From Picocystis sp. L7 (Eukaryota; Chlorophyta; Picocystophyceae; Picocystales; Picocystaceae), in contig QXJR01000019.1 of NCBI GenBank assembly GCA_020975725.1, positions 124,001 to 188,000 on the forward strand: a stretch of DNA of 64,000 bases. The letters are read 5' to 3'. Position numbers and translations under genes: made by a program. Within the stretch, counting starts at the first letter, position 1, and each line of letters begins with the position of its first letter. The notes below the pieces were generated by a model. It made no database searches and was not told the origin of the DNA. It saw nothing but the letters and a program-made list of their open reading frames with translations. This document shows positions 52,673-62,225 of the stretch, one piece after another.

Positions 52673-54721
52673 ATGGCTTCGTCGAAGGTGCGCGACTTGG
52701 CTTCGTTGGTGTCGCAATTGCGTGTCTCTCCGCCTCGATGCGACGTTCCTCCACGTTTTGCAGACGAGGAACACGAAGGAGGAGGTCCCAGTGGACGAAA
52801 CAAGACGCGTGCGAGGTGGGACGTGGCCGCCATCGCCGACGGAGACCTGCAGAAGCGAAGGATCGAACGCCAAGGCGAAACGTGGCCGCATGGAATGGAC
52901 GCGAAAGACGAAGAAGGATCGACAGGAGAGGTGGTGGAAGGAGACCTGGTGACCTTGAAGGTGAGGAGCTGCTGCTATCCGTCCGAAAGAGGAGAAGAAG
53001 AAGTGGAGAACGTCGCCCACGTGTGGCTGGGATCCGCAGAAGCGTGCCATCCACAAGCGCTGCAGAGAGCAGCGCGATCCATGCGCGTGGGAGAACGCGC
53101 ACTGGTGCGTTGGAAGACGGATTGGAACGGAGACGAAGGTGTGGGAGGTGGACCGGCCGTGGTCGACGTCCAACTGTTGCACAAAGAACCCGGACAACCG
53201 TTGCTGGGCAACGAATGGGAAATCAAAACCAAACAAGAGGAAGGGGAAGGATGGAGAACCCCTAGCCGAGGATGCCAAGTCCGCGTGGCCTTTCGAATCC
53301 GATTGATGGTGCCCAAAGTGGGGCGGAAATGTGCGCCGGGTCCACTCCCAACCAATACAGAATCGAATACTAGCGAATTGAATCAGAACACGATCGAGAA
53401 ATTCGACCGATGGGAACAACAGCGAAACGAAGGGGAATTTGGAAAGTGGACCATAGCACAATCCAATGGTGACCGGATTGTCTCCTTGGGAGATGGAACC
53501 TTTCCGAGGACACTGGAGAGGTTGGTGGAGAGCATGCGGACACGTGAAGGTGCCACGCTGTTCGCGTTTGGTGAGAGCGCTGTAGAGACAATGAATTGGG
53601 ATCACAAAGGTGCCGCTGTAGGCTCCCTTGATGCAGCTTCTAAGTTTTTCGACGAGCCGCAGGTTGGTCTGAAGGATGACACCCCTCTGTCTGAGGTTCC
53701 TTCGCCCTCCACGCCGTCACCGTTTGCATCAGGCACAAAAGCCATGGCGGCCAAGTGTGGGGTCGTGATCACTGCTGTCTTAGAGGAATTTGTTCCTGTC
53801 CGAGATGTAACTGGCACGGGTGAGGTAGTCATGCAGCAATTACGTACAGGCCGAGGCGAGTTCCCATCGGACTGTCCACTGGAAGACTGCGATGTGAAGC
53901 TTAGATTCGTGTGCATCTCCCACACAGATGCGGAAAGTCTGCCTGCGATCACGGAAATGATCGATTCGGATTGGTCTCCACAGGACTTGCTTCGCTTGAT
54001 TGAAGAGGTAGAGGTCCGTGAGGCATGCCTTGGTGCTGGAGAGCTACCACAGGGACTAGATATGGCAGTGCATCTTTTGCTTCCCGGAGAGGTGTCCAAG
54101 GTCAGCTGCACATCTACTTTCGGTAAGAAAGCCGATGAGATTCCCCAGCCGTCCAACCACAAACCTGACCACAGGTTGAAGTTGGACATTTCATGGGTTG
54201 TGGAGCTTGTTGGCTTTGAAAAGCCAGTCAACTGGTACTATGCTGAGGTTCCTGAGCTGATGCGGGATGCACAACGTGGCAGGGAGAAGGGCAACGAATT
54301 ATTCAAGAAGGGCAAGCATCAACTAGCGAAGGCTCGTTATGAGAAAACCTTGGGGAAGTTGAACGGACTTCGTGGAATGTCGGAAGAAGAAGCCGGGTTG
54401 GTAAGCGCTGAGAAGGTTCTCTGCCATTTGAACCTTGCTGCTTGTTTTATTCATTTGGAAGAATTCGGGAGCGCCATTCAGCATGCGACCAAGGCCATAG
54501 AGCTCGATCCTAGCTGCGTCAAAGGCTACTTCAGGCGTGGACAAGCACTTGGCCTCTTGAACGAATACGATCGCGCCAGAGAAGAGTATCGAGCTGCAAT
54601 GGAAATCGATCCAAGCTGCAAAGCAGATGCCGAAGCGTCGCTGAGGAAACTTGCGACGCGCGAAAGAGCTGCCTTTGTTTCGGCCCGACAAGACTTTAAC
54701 TTTGCTTTTCCCACGAAGTGA
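52673..54721 (+). CDS. PAS1: PASTICCINO1-like FKBP immunophilin with C-terminal TPR repeats
   Basis: 682 residues from the ATG at 52673. The N-terminal half contains degenerate FKBP-like modules, seen by the repeated pattern of a turn, then a helix, then a M.VGE strand: VWLGSAEACHPQALQRAARS followed by MRVGERALVRW, and GDGTFPRTLERLVESMRTRE followed by GATLFAF. A further one ends GLDMAVHLLLPGEVSKV. Residues about 533-650 hold three TPRs (GREKGNELFKKGKHQLAKA, LNLAACFIHLEEFGSAI, KGYFRRGQALGLLNEYDRAR). Plant PAS1/FKBP72 has the same layout and length (about 635 residues) and acts with very-long-chain fatty acid elongase and Hsp90. Catalytic prolyl-isomerase residues look poorly kept, so scaffolding is likelier than enzyme activity. 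It ends 73 bases from the opposing GT29 stop. Confidence 0.78.
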   Translation: MASSKVRDLASLVSQLRVSPPRCDVPPRFADEEHEGGGPSGRNKTRARWDVAAIADGDLQKRRIERQGETWPHGMDAKDEEGSTGEVVEGDLVTLKVRSCCYPSERGEEEVENVAHVWLGSAEACHPQALQRAARSMRVGERALVRWKTDWNGDEGVGGGPAVVDVQLLHKEPGQPLLGNEWEIKTKQEEGEGWRTPSRGCQVRVAFRIRLMVPKVGRKCAPGPLPTNTESNTSELNQNTIEKFDRWEQQRNEGEFGKWTIAQSNGDRIVSLGDGTFPRTLERLVESMRTREGATLFAFGESAVETMNWDHKGAAVGSLDAASKFFDEPQVGLKDDTPLSEVPSPSTPSPFASGTKAMAAKCGVVITAVLEEFVPVRDVTGTGEVVMQQLRTGRGEFPSDCPLEDCDVKLRFVCISHTDAESLPAITEMIDSDWSPQDLLRLIEEVEVREACLGAGELPQGLDMAVHLLLPGEVSKVSCTSTFGKKADEIPQPSNHKPDHRLKLDISWVVELVGFEKPVNWYYAEVPELMRDAQRGREKGNELFKKGKHQLAKARYEKTLGKLNGLRGMSEEEAGLVSAEKVLCHLNLAACFIHLEEFGSAIQHATKAIELDPSCVKGYFRRGQALGLLNEYDRAREEYRAAMEIDPSCKADAEASLRKLATRERAAFVSARQDFNFAFPTK

Positions 54722-54794
54722 CAGAAGAGGAAGAGGACACAGGACCCACTTCCGTACCTTTTTGGCCAAAGGCAACGGTCTCAGCATTCCATTT
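54722..54794. other. 73-bp tail-to-tail spacer
   Basis: Only 73 bases separate the stop codons of the PAS1-like and GT29 genes, so their 3' UTRs must overlap on opposite strands. Confidence 0.7.
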
Positions 54795-56162
54795 CTAAAC
54801 ATACGTGCAGAGGACACCTGCCTGCATGGCAGCATTGAGAATCATAAACTCTACCTGAGTTTCTTTGGTGCTCCGGGCCGGGGCGTGTTCTCCTGACCAC
54901 CAGTAATAATTTGTTCCTTTCTTTGCACTGCCAGGTTTCAACACCCCGGAGCCGTACACATGCACTTCCTGACACAGGTTTGATCGAAGAACAGTGATTA
55001 CCCCCAGGAGAAGAGGCGATTCCAAGTCGAACGCGTTGTCACCCAAGTCTGAGGTGCCCATGCTTACCAATCGATGGAGCCACTCGTGAACGGCATCACT
55101 AGCTCCCCCAAGCAGTGACAGGACCGGTTTTCCATTCAGGACAGGGAAACTCCGATTGTAGGCGGTGCTCATGTACAACCTCATGCTTTCAAAGTGAAGC
55201 GGAGGTCTGGCCTTCTTCCTGGTGATGAGCGCTTTCCTTGGCTCTCCCATGAAGGTGACATCCGTTTTGTATCCAACGTCCTCTTGGAACCCTAAGACTG
55301 GTGGACTGTTCGCGTAGAAGGCACGTTTGCCGCTGTCTGTGTACCACTGTCCGATTCTAATCACCGTGTCGTGCTCATTGATGTCATAACCATTGCGTAT
55401 ATCAATGATGCTTTGATCGTTCCCCACAATGGCACAACGCCCCCACGGATGCGCTTTTTCAAGAGAGAAGCGTGGCAAAAGCCGTAGCTTGACCATGGTT
55501 CTTTTGCCGTTCCCTGCAGCGACTTCCATGCTCCCTTTGCGACAGTCGTATTCGTTTTTTTTACCGCATATGCAGTGCCTCATCAGCAGAGAGCAATCCG
55601 TGGCGTTCTTCCAGCGGTGGGTTTCGAAGAATGCTTTCATCTGCTTCATAATGTTTCTGTGTTTTGGATCATTTACCAGTGTTTCCAAGTATCCCAGGTG
55701 GTGCACCGTGCTGTCTCCGTGATCCTTGCATTGTTTCTCGGCACGCGTGATGTTCCACAGCTTTTCCCTGTCTTTCCCGAGTAGGATATCTGTTCCCTGT
55801 TCTCGACCAAGCAAGAGCCAGTGATCGAGGTCTTTCTCGTCTTCGCTGGACACGTGTGGATTCGTGTCTCTTTTCTTCCTTCCTGTACGATGGTGCGTGG
55901 ACTTGCCGGTGGTGAAGACGTCGCTGATGTTGTATCTGTTTCCGGAGTAGCTGAGTGCGTCGCTGACGAGCAGCATGACGAGCGCCACGACGGACGCCAT
56001 GCTCAAGTAGATGACGCTCCTGGTGCACACGAGTGCTTTTTCTTCCTCGTCGAGATCGTTTTCGAAGAAGGCGGTGGAATCGATCCACAGGCTCTGTCTC
56101 TCCGCTTCTGGTCCCGTCCCTTGTTCCACGTGTTCCTGGGCCATCCTTGACGCCCTTTCCAT
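54795..56162 (-). CDS. GT29 sialyltransferase-like glycosyltransferase, Golgi type II membrane protein
   Basis: 455 residues from the ATG at 56162. A cytoplasmic tail of about 45 residues leads to one membrane span (SVIYLSMASVVALVMLLVSD) and a lumenal domain. The large sialyl motif is seen as HPWGRCAIVGNDQSIIDIRN followed by GYDINEHDTVIRIG. The small motif is LLGVITVLRSNLCQEVHVYG. The C-terminal part has the His of the very-small motif region (SGEHAPARSTKETQVEF). Several N-glycosylation sequons occur. GT29 enzymes in animals transfer sialic acid from CMP-donors. Plant and algal members have uncertain donors, such as Kdo or related sugars, so the acceptor and donor are unknown here. Conserved Cys residues in the two motifs support a folded enzyme. 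Confidence 0.85.
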   Translation of the reverse strand: MERASRMAQEHVEQGTGPEAERQSLWIDSTAFFENDLDEEEKALVCTRSVIYLSMASVVALVMLLVSDALSYSGNRYNISDVFTTGKSTHHRTGRKKRDTNPHVSSEDEKDLDHWLLLGREQGTDILLGKDREKLWNITRAEKQCKDHGDSTVHHLGYLETLVNDPKHRNIMKQMKAFFETHRWKNATDCSLLMRHCICGKKNEYDCRKGSMEVAAGNGKRTMVKLRLLPRFSLEKAHPWGRCAIVGNDQSIIDIRNGYDINEHDTVIRIGQWYTDSGKRAFYANSPPVLGFQEDVGYKTDVTFMGEPRKALITRKKARPPLHFESMRLYMSTAYNRSFPVLNGKPVLSLLGGASDAVHEWLHRLVSMGTSDLGDNAFDLESPLLLGVITVLRSNLCQEVHVYGSGVLKPGSAKKGTNYYWWSGEHAPARSTKETQVEFMILNAAMQAGVLCTYV

Positions 56163-57174
56163 CGCCTACACCATCTTTCGTCGTCCTGGTTTCGCTCTTC
56201 CGCGTCCCATCCGACGCGTGGAGGGATGGCGTGTTGGTTCTGGCCAGACACAGCTGAAGGACACGCCCCTTCCCCAAGGGAAGACACCGACCCCAAGACG
56301 TGGGGGTCGCCCCCATATCCCCACCCCAAAGGGTTGGTTACAAAGGGACACAGATGGAATAGACCCCGGGAGGAGGGTACATCCCAAAGGGTACGAATGG
56401 GATGTGGGGAAGGGAAGACCCCGGGAGGAGGGTACATCCCAAAGGGTACGAATGGGATGTGGGGAAGGGAAGACCCCGGGAGGAGGGTACATCCCAAAGG
56501 GTACGAATGGGGAAGGGAGGACGTTGGAACGAGGTGGAACGAGGACGGAGCATCCGTCCCATCGATGGACTTGCATCCAACGGTTGGAGTGCGCGTGGAA
56601 GCCCCACCCGAGGAACGATGGAATCGACGGAACCCAACCTTCATAGACCTTGCAAGGACCCAACACGGGTGTGTGTGGAAGGCATCTTCCGTCCCGTGCA
56701 TTGGCTCGTGCTAGTTCGCACGAAGGATCACCGAGACGTCAAGGATCTCCCTCCATCCAACGAAAGGTGCCAAGAATCCTCCACTCCCAATCCGTCGATC
56801 GCCTTGTCCATCTCTGTGCCCGAACAGCGGTCACACCGCACGCATTTTTCCCTTTGCCGCCGTGGCCTCGGGACGGAGGCGCGATATCACGTCGATAGAT
56901 CGGCGTTCATGCCATCCATCCACGCGGATGGACGCGGTGATTCTCGATCGACACCTTCACCACGATTTCCAAAACATCCGCTCTTCTCGCTTGGATCGAG
57001 GCCACCCTTCCATCCCAGCCACGGTCCTCTTCCTTTCCCTTTCGTTCCCGGTTGGCTTCGGTTGGAACGGGATGGTTCATTGGAGATCCATCCATCCATT
57101 CGGGTCTGTCCATCGTCGATGAAACCGGATAGATGGTCGAAAACCACTCGTGAGACGCAACTTTGCGAAGCGCC
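56163..57174. promoter_or_regulatory. Divergent promoter region with a 55-bp minisatellite
   Basis: 1 kb between the GT29 start on the minus strand and the small membrane protein on the plus strand. GC-rich, with shadow frames only. It contains the tandem array at 56362-56518. Confidence 0.45.
56362..56518. repeat. 55-bp tandem repeat, just under three units
   Basis: Units start GACCCCGGGAGGAGGGTACA at 56362, 56417 and 56472, exactly 55 bases apart. The third is shortened. The copies are virtually identical, so the array is recent. It lies 200-360 bases upstream of the GT29 ATG. Confidence 0.95.
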
Positions 57175-57771
57175 ATGCGCGGGGGTCGAACTGGACGAAT
57201 GCTTGGTCGAAGATTCGCAAGACAGGATGCGAACCAAGCAGGTGGACGGACGCCGGTGGAGAAAATCAGACAAGGAGAACCCATCACCTGGAGCGAAGCC
57301 GCACGGGTCCTCACCGAAGGACGTGTGGAACGACCACTGGGATGGGATTGGTACGCCTGGAACTGGTTCGTGTCGTTGCTGCCAACCGCAGTCATTTGCC
57401 TCATGGCCATGCAAGGACGCAAGATGATGGAAGAGAACCGAAAAGAAAAAGCTAGCGCAGTGGAAAGCAGGATGGTGGCCGAGGAAGAGGTGCGACACAG
57501 TGGATTGAAAAGCATGCAGGAACGCATGGATTTCCTGGAACAACAATTCGCAAGTCTTCGTGCACTGCTCGAAGGAACCAGGAGCATGCCTTCCGTCACG
57601 GAATCGCCCACCACGAGCAGATCGATGCCAGGGCCGCAGGAAACAGAGCATGCGGAGGTTCCTCCGGACGGAACCAATCCAAGCACGAAGCGCGGCAGAA
57701 AGGACGCCCGGAACTTGTTGGATTGGATCTTTCTCCGACGGGTGGACCGCAGAAGTGAATCTCCGGATTAG
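57175..57771 (+). CDS. Small single-span membrane protein with coiled coil, unknown family
   Basis: 198 residues from the ATG at 57175 (the frame extends four codons to a TTG). The N terminus is basic and acid-free (MRGGRTGRMLGRRFARQ), as in mitochondrial or plastid presequences. A conserved-looking block WSEAARVLTEGRVERPLGWD precedes one membrane span (WFVSLLPTAVICLMAMQG). It is followed by a charged coiled coil (about residues 80-140: KMMEENRKEKASAVESRM, then MDFLEQQFASLRALLEG) and a polar tail ending in basic residues. I do not recognise it. The layout fits an organelle membrane protein exposing a coiled coil. It is on the same strand as, and 377 bases before, the SET gene. Confidence 0.6.
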   Translation: MRGGRTGRMLGRRFARQDANQAGGRTPVEKIRQGEPITWSEAARVLTEGRVERPLGWDWYAWNWFVSLLPTAVICLMAMQGRKMMEENRKEKASAVESRMVAEEEVRHSGLKSMQERMDFLEQQFASLRALLEGTRSMPSVTESPTTSRSMPGPQETEHAEVPPDGTNPSTKRGRKDARNLLDWIFLRRVDRRSESPD

Positions 57772-58148
57772 CGCAGCCGTTCCTTCCTTCGTAGGGCGTG
57801 TTTCCATCCACCAGCTCTCATCGCCTACTGGTTGGACGTGTGCCCCACCGCCACATCGTCGCTCGTCTGCAACCGCTTCTCCTCATTCTTCTCCTTCTTC
57901 CTGGGCACGTGCGGATTGGCATCCATGCTTCTTTTAACTTTCCCTTGGCCACGTGAATTGGCCCTGGTCCATGCCTTCCTGCCCTTGTCCAAGGGAAAAG
58001 AACGTCCAGGGAGGGGTCCAGGTGGCGATCCTCAGTTAAGTGAAGAGTTAAGTCAGGGTCGAGGACGGGTCCTGATCCGAAGGAAGAAAAAAAAAGAAAA
58101 AAAACGAGTCGAAGACGAAGAATAACCGCCACGTTTGCTTTGCGCGTC
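57772..58148. other. Promoter of the SET-domain gene
   Basis: 377 bp without a gene. CACGTG occurs at 57906-57911 and 57950-57955, and again nine bases inside the coding region at 58158-58163. An A-rich tract lies at about 58085-58105. Confidence 0.5.
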
Positions 58149-60587
58149 ATGGCGTCCCACGTGTCTTACCTGCGTCGAAAAGGGCTGCTGATGGTGCTTC
58201 CTGGCGGGAAGAGGAACACCTCGAGAAAGTGGACCTGTGCCTTGTGTGGAAACACGTATGCGAACCTCCACGAGGTGGCCTTGTCACACTGGTTGCACGA
58301 AGAAGGGGTGCCGCCTTGCAGCTTCACTAAACAAGAACCCACCAGAGAACAGATGCAAGCGGTCAGAGACCTTGCGATGCGTGGATTGTCGACCAGGGAA
58401 GATGTGGTGGGACCCTCCCATCGTAACCCACGCCAAGAAGCCCAAAAGGAAGAACGAGGAAGGCAGAATGGCGAGAAGAAGAAGAAGAAGAAGAGGAAGA
58501 GAAGTGGCCGTCAACAGAACGAAAGTAAACAACTGCAAAGAATCGTCGAGGAACTGGTGGACTTCTCCGATCGCCTACCAATCAATTGCGTCAGGGAGCA
58601 TCTCAGACCTCAGGTTGAATGGAACGAATGGAGCAGCGAATTGAGCCTGGTCACCGCCGCTGAAGATGTCATAAAACCAATGTTCTGGTGTGCAGATGCC
58701 ATCTTGTCAAGGTACTTCCTGAAGCAGTTCAACATGAAGAAGTGGAAAGAGGAATGCGAAGCTGCACTCCAGCTTACAAGGCCTGTCCACAAACTCGCAA
58801 GCCTCATGCAGCAGCTGGATTCAAACTTGGACTGGGAGGAGTTGAACCAACTATGGCTTGTGATGGATCACAGGAATTGGGTGGGGTGGCAGAGCAATGT
58901 TGCCGGTCCTTCCGCAATTTGCCAAGCATGCGGTAAAGACAATGCGGAAGTTGGGGAGCTGAAACGTGTGGGGGAAAGCGCCATCATTCATCAGCAGTGC
59001 TTAGATTGGTTGCCGAATAAATTGCCAATTGAGCAGATGATTGTGGTACTGCCCGATGTCCTTGAAGAAAACAAAAAGAATGTCTGCGAAAAATGCAAGC
59101 GGCCAGGGGCAACAGTTCCATGTGCTGTCGGGAGGTGCAAGAAGTTTTTTCACTATCCATGTGCACTTGAAAGCGAGTGCACTCTGGATGGACATAGTAA
59201 GATGCTATTCTGCGTTGAGCACTCTACAGATAAATATATCAGTATGTATGCAAAGCCAGAGAAGAAGCATAAAAAGAGCAAGACCGATAAGGAAGGGAGG
59301 AAAAAAGCTGCCAAATGTGCAAGTATTCTGGATGAAGCCAAAGCTATTGCGCCATCGGAAATGCAACTGATGTCGTTCTTGAAGCTGCTGAAGTCGGTGC
59401 TTGATCCAGGGATACCCATGAGCTGGTGCAAACAGAGTGCAGAGCTCTTTATGCAATTTCGTCACTTCTTGGATCAAGGCGTTTTTCCGGACATTCTGCG
59501 AGAAGAAATTGCCAAGTCCCTCTTTGGCGACTTGAACACCTGGGAGGTGCATTCGCTCTCGAGAAAAGTAAAAGCCATCATCACACGGCATCAACACGAG
59601 CAGAAAGAATTGGCAAGGCAGCTACCCCAGGATACGTCTGTCATCGGCACCAAAGTAATGGTCGTTGATGATATTAGCTATGGTATGGAGAAGGTCAAGA
59701 TTCCAGCAGTTGTGGAGGTTACAGAAAGCATCTTGAACAGTCTGCGAGAAGGTGAAAAACTGCCTCGTCCGAGAGACTTCCAGTATTTGACCACCAGGGT
59801 GATGTTGGACAGAGAGATGCGGAGTGCAGCTCTCAGCAGCAAAGTGGGTTGCAATTGCAAGGAAAGTTGCTGTCTGCCTTGGAACAAGGAGTCATGCCAA
59901 CACTTTGTTGACTATAGGGAAGACTTCCTCGCATCGGGTCGGCACGGTCCACAGCAGAAAGTCAAGCATTCATTCTACAACCGATTTGGACGGTTAAACT
60001 TGAACCAACCAGGTACCTTCATTTACGAATGCAATGACCTGTGTGCATGTTCGCCGAGTTGTTCCAACCGGGTGGCACAGCAAGGACTTCAAATGAATCT
60101 GCAGGTTGTGTACGACGAATCCAAAGGATGGGGCGTGGTTACACTGGATCCGATCAAAAGAGGGACTTTTGTTTGTGAGTATGCCGGAGAAACCATCAAC
60201 ACCTTTGAAGCAGAGCGACGTGGTCTAGTCTATGACAAGCAGAGGTGCAGTTTTCTATACAACTTAGACTTCCACATCCCACGCGCATCATCGGCAGATC
60301 CGAGTGAGCCACGTAGTATGGAAGAAGATCACGATCTGCTGGCAATCGATGCGACCTTTTATGGGAACGTTGCACGATTTTTCAACCACAGCTGTGCCCC
60401 CAATCTGATCTCCTTTCCGGTCTTGTGGGACACGATGGATTTTCGTCTCCCCCACATCTGCTTTTTCTCCACGAGAGACATTTCGGAAGGCGAAGAGCTA
60501 TGCTACGACTACCATTACTGTTTGCAGGAAGAAGATCAAATGATATGCCATTGTGGCGCGCCCAATTGCAGGGGCAGGTTGTTGTAG
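58149..60587 (+). CDS. SU(VAR)3-9-type SET histone methyltransferase with BED-like and extended PHD fingers
   Basis: 812 residues from the ATG at 58149 (a TTG lies three codons upstream). Near the N terminus a BED-like zinc finger is visible (RKWTCALCGNTYANLHEV, then SHWLHEEG), followed by a Lys/Arg-rich likely nuclear signal (KKKKKKRKRSGRQQ). Residues about 258-355 form an extended PHD finger (CQACGKDN, HQQCLDW, CEKC, CAVGRCKKFFHYPCA, CVEHS). Pre-SET cysteines start at about 567 (CNCKESCC) and continue to LCACSPSCSNR. The SET core has GWGVVTLDPIKRGTFVCEYA, then FFNHSCAPN (Asn746) and GEELCYDYHY, and the post-SET motif CHCGAPNCRGRLL closes the protein. All catalytic signatures are intact. The Pre-SET/SET type predicts H3K9 methylation and heterochromatin, as in plant SUVR/SUVH. 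Finger order before the SET is unusual. Confidence 0.88.
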   Translation: MASHVSYLRRKGLLMVLPGGKRNTSRKWTCALCGNTYANLHEVALSHWLHEEGVPPCSFTKQEPTREQMQAVRDLAMRGLSTREDVVGPSHRNPRQEAQKEERGRQNGEKKKKKKRKRSGRQQNESKQLQRIVEELVDFSDRLPINCVREHLRPQVEWNEWSSELSLVTAAEDVIKPMFWCADAILSRYFLKQFNMKKWKEECEAALQLTRPVHKLASLMQQLDSNLDWEELNQLWLVMDHRNWVGWQSNVAGPSAICQACGKDNAEVGELKRVGESAIIHQQCLDWLPNKLPIEQMIVVLPDVLEENKKNVCEKCKRPGATVPCAVGRCKKFFHYPCALESECTLDGHSKMLFCVEHSTDKYISMYAKPEKKHKKSKTDKEGRKKAAKCASILDEAKAIAPSEMQLMSFLKLLKSVLDPGIPMSWCKQSAELFMQFRHFLDQGVFPDILREEIAKSLFGDLNTWEVHSLSRKVKAIITRHQHEQKELARQLPQDTSVIGTKVMVVDDISYGMEKVKIPAVVEVTESILNSLREGEKLPRPRDFQYLTTRVMLDREMRSAALSSKVGCNCKESCCLPWNKESCQHFVDYREDFLASGRHGPQQKVKHSFYNRFGRLNLNQPGTFIYECNDLCACSPSCSNRVAQQGLQMNLQVVYDESKGWGVVTLDPIKRGTFVCEYAGETINTFEAERRGLVYDKQRCSFLYNLDFHIPRASSADPSEPRSMEEDHDLLAIDATFYGNVARFFNHSCAPNLISFPVLWDTMDFRLPHICFFSTRDISEGEELCYDYHYCLQEEDQMICHCGAPNCRGRLL

Positions 60588-61186
60588 ATTGCTTTGCGTC
60601 GGGTTTGAACGTTTCCATGCGAATTATGACGGTGCCATGCTGGTACATCACAGCAGAATCGAGACCACGAGTTCGTCCAAGTTACCACGCATGTGTTTCA
60701 GTGTGGATCGCGCCCGTCAATATCGTCCAAGCGCTTGGAGTTGCACATCTGCCTCTCTTCCTAGGATTGGTGCCTATCGTGGGCAGGAGATGACCACGTC
60801 TGCGGATGTCAGTTTTCAGGAAGGGTCATCTCGATCCCCCTTGTTGGACCGCGCTGCACGTTTTGGCACACGATCTGCAACGGCCGATGGGTGTGGAAAC
60901 TCGTCCGTTGGACCCCTGTTTTGCATCTCCTGGTCCAGACCTGTTTGGTTGTGTAGACCCCTTCTCCCCTGGTTTGGATGGATGGACCTGGTGGTTCCCT
61001 TCGTGGGACCTGTCTTCCTGGAAGATCCACAGGGAAATGCATCCACCACTTCACCTCGACCTGAGGGATGAACAGGGAGAGAGATCGGTGAGAGGGATGG
61101 AGAGAGAGCCTTCGGAGAGGGACATTGCCGAGAGGGGGATGGAGAGGGAAGGACAGATCCATCGATCGACACCGAGGCGGTGGAGG
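60588..61186. other. Spacer and promoter of the DUF1499 gene
   Basis: 599 bp with no gene. Frames here extend the DUF1499 frame upstream but lack a targeting sequence until 61139-61187. A GAGAGGGA-rich purine patch lies at 61075-61150. Confidence 0.5.
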
Positions 61187-61729
61187 ATGGTCTTGTGGCG
61201 AAGGACGTTCTTGTGGTTCGCAGCCGCGTTCCTGCTTGCACTTGGCGCGACATCGAGGGGGAGACCTGCAGCAACCATGGGCCTGAAGCCATGTCCGTCC
61301 AGTCCCAACTGCGTGAGCAGCGAAGCGGACAAGAAAGACAAGGAGCACTACGTGGCGCCACTGACGTACAGCGGGTTGGCGCCGGAAGACGCGTTGAAGA
61401 GGCTCCGCGACGTGGTGGGAAAGATGTCCAGGGCCAAGCTGGTGGAAGAGCACGACCTGGAGCTGCACTACACCTTCACCACGCTCATCTTTCGCTTCGT
61501 GGACGACGTGAACCTGTTGGTGGTGCCGGACCGATCCTCCTCCCAGGTCACCGCGGAAGGCACGTCCGTCCAAGCAGAACCAAGCGCGCCTTCGACGTCT
61601 GGAACCGTGCAAGTGCGTTCGGCGTCGCGCGTGGGATATTCGGACCTGGGAACGAACCGCAGGCGCGTGGAAGAGATACGCAAGCTCTGGAACGAAGCCG
61701 AACGCGACACGCACGCCTCGAAGATGTGA
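61187..61729 (+). CDS. DUF1499 protein with an N-terminal targeting or membrane segment
   Basis: 180 residues from the ATG at 61187. An in-frame ATG at 61139 would add 16 residues. The start carries a hydrophobic segment typical of a signal or lumenal-targeting sequence (FLWFAAAFLLALGATSRGR). The domain shows the family marks PCPSSPNCVSSEAD, LHYTFTTLIFRFVDDVNLLV and VQVRSASRVGYSDLGTNRRR. DUF1499 is widespread in cyanobacteria, proteobacteria, diatoms, algae and plants, where it is often plastid- or lumen-directed. Its biochemical role is unknown. In place of the usual acidic strand end there is an insert of Ser/Thr/Pro-rich residues (about 125-150). It converges with the DnaJ-type gene. Confidence 0.88.
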   Translation: MVLWRRTFLWFAAAFLLALGATSRGRPAATMGLKPCPSSPNCVSSEADKKDKEHYVAPLTYSGLAPEDALKRLRDVVGKMSRAKLVEEHDLELHYTFTTLIFRFVDDVNLLVVPDRSSSQVTAEGTSVQAEPSAPSTSGTVQVRSASRVGYSDLGTNRRRVEEIRKLWNEAERDTHASKM

Positions 61730-62225
61730 GCCACGTGGCGACCACGTGTCGCCTGGCAGGACGCGTTCGCCGTGGCTTTCCATGCACGTCCGCTTCGCCT
61801 CGTCTGGACGCGATCGACGTCCAAGCCGTGCTTCGCGGACTGGAGCGGAAGCGTCCGTTCTCTTCCTCGTGCGAACGCATCGAGCACGTGGACCACGTCG
61901 CGTTCGAAAGGGACGTCCTCGCTCCCTTTCTTTCTTTCTTTCTTTCTTTTTATTGCAAGACAGGTTCGGTCTGTCGCTTCGCGAACCGACGGTGTCTTCG
62001 ACTCGTTCCTGCGCGCACTTCCCTCTCTTGCCACGAATCGGAGACGAGGCTACGACGCGCGTTCCGAGGCGCGTGCGGCTCGCGTCGCTTGGGAGACGCC
62101 GTGCTCGGCTTCCTTCGACGCGTCCGGCCATCGGAAGCGGGGAACCAGCTGCGTGCTCGACGAGTCGCGTGCGTCTCCTGAGGACCTCGTGTTGCTTTTT
62201 TTTTTTTCGATCTCGCTCCTGCGCG
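61730..62225. other. Tail-to-tail spacer, DUF1499 and DnaJ-type genes
   Basis: 496 bp without a gene. CACGTG occurs at 61732-61737, 61743-61748 and 61885-61890. A short CTTT microsatellite lies at about 61924-61950, and a 13-base T run at about 62196 which may mark the 3' end of the minus-strand gene. Confidence 0.5.
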
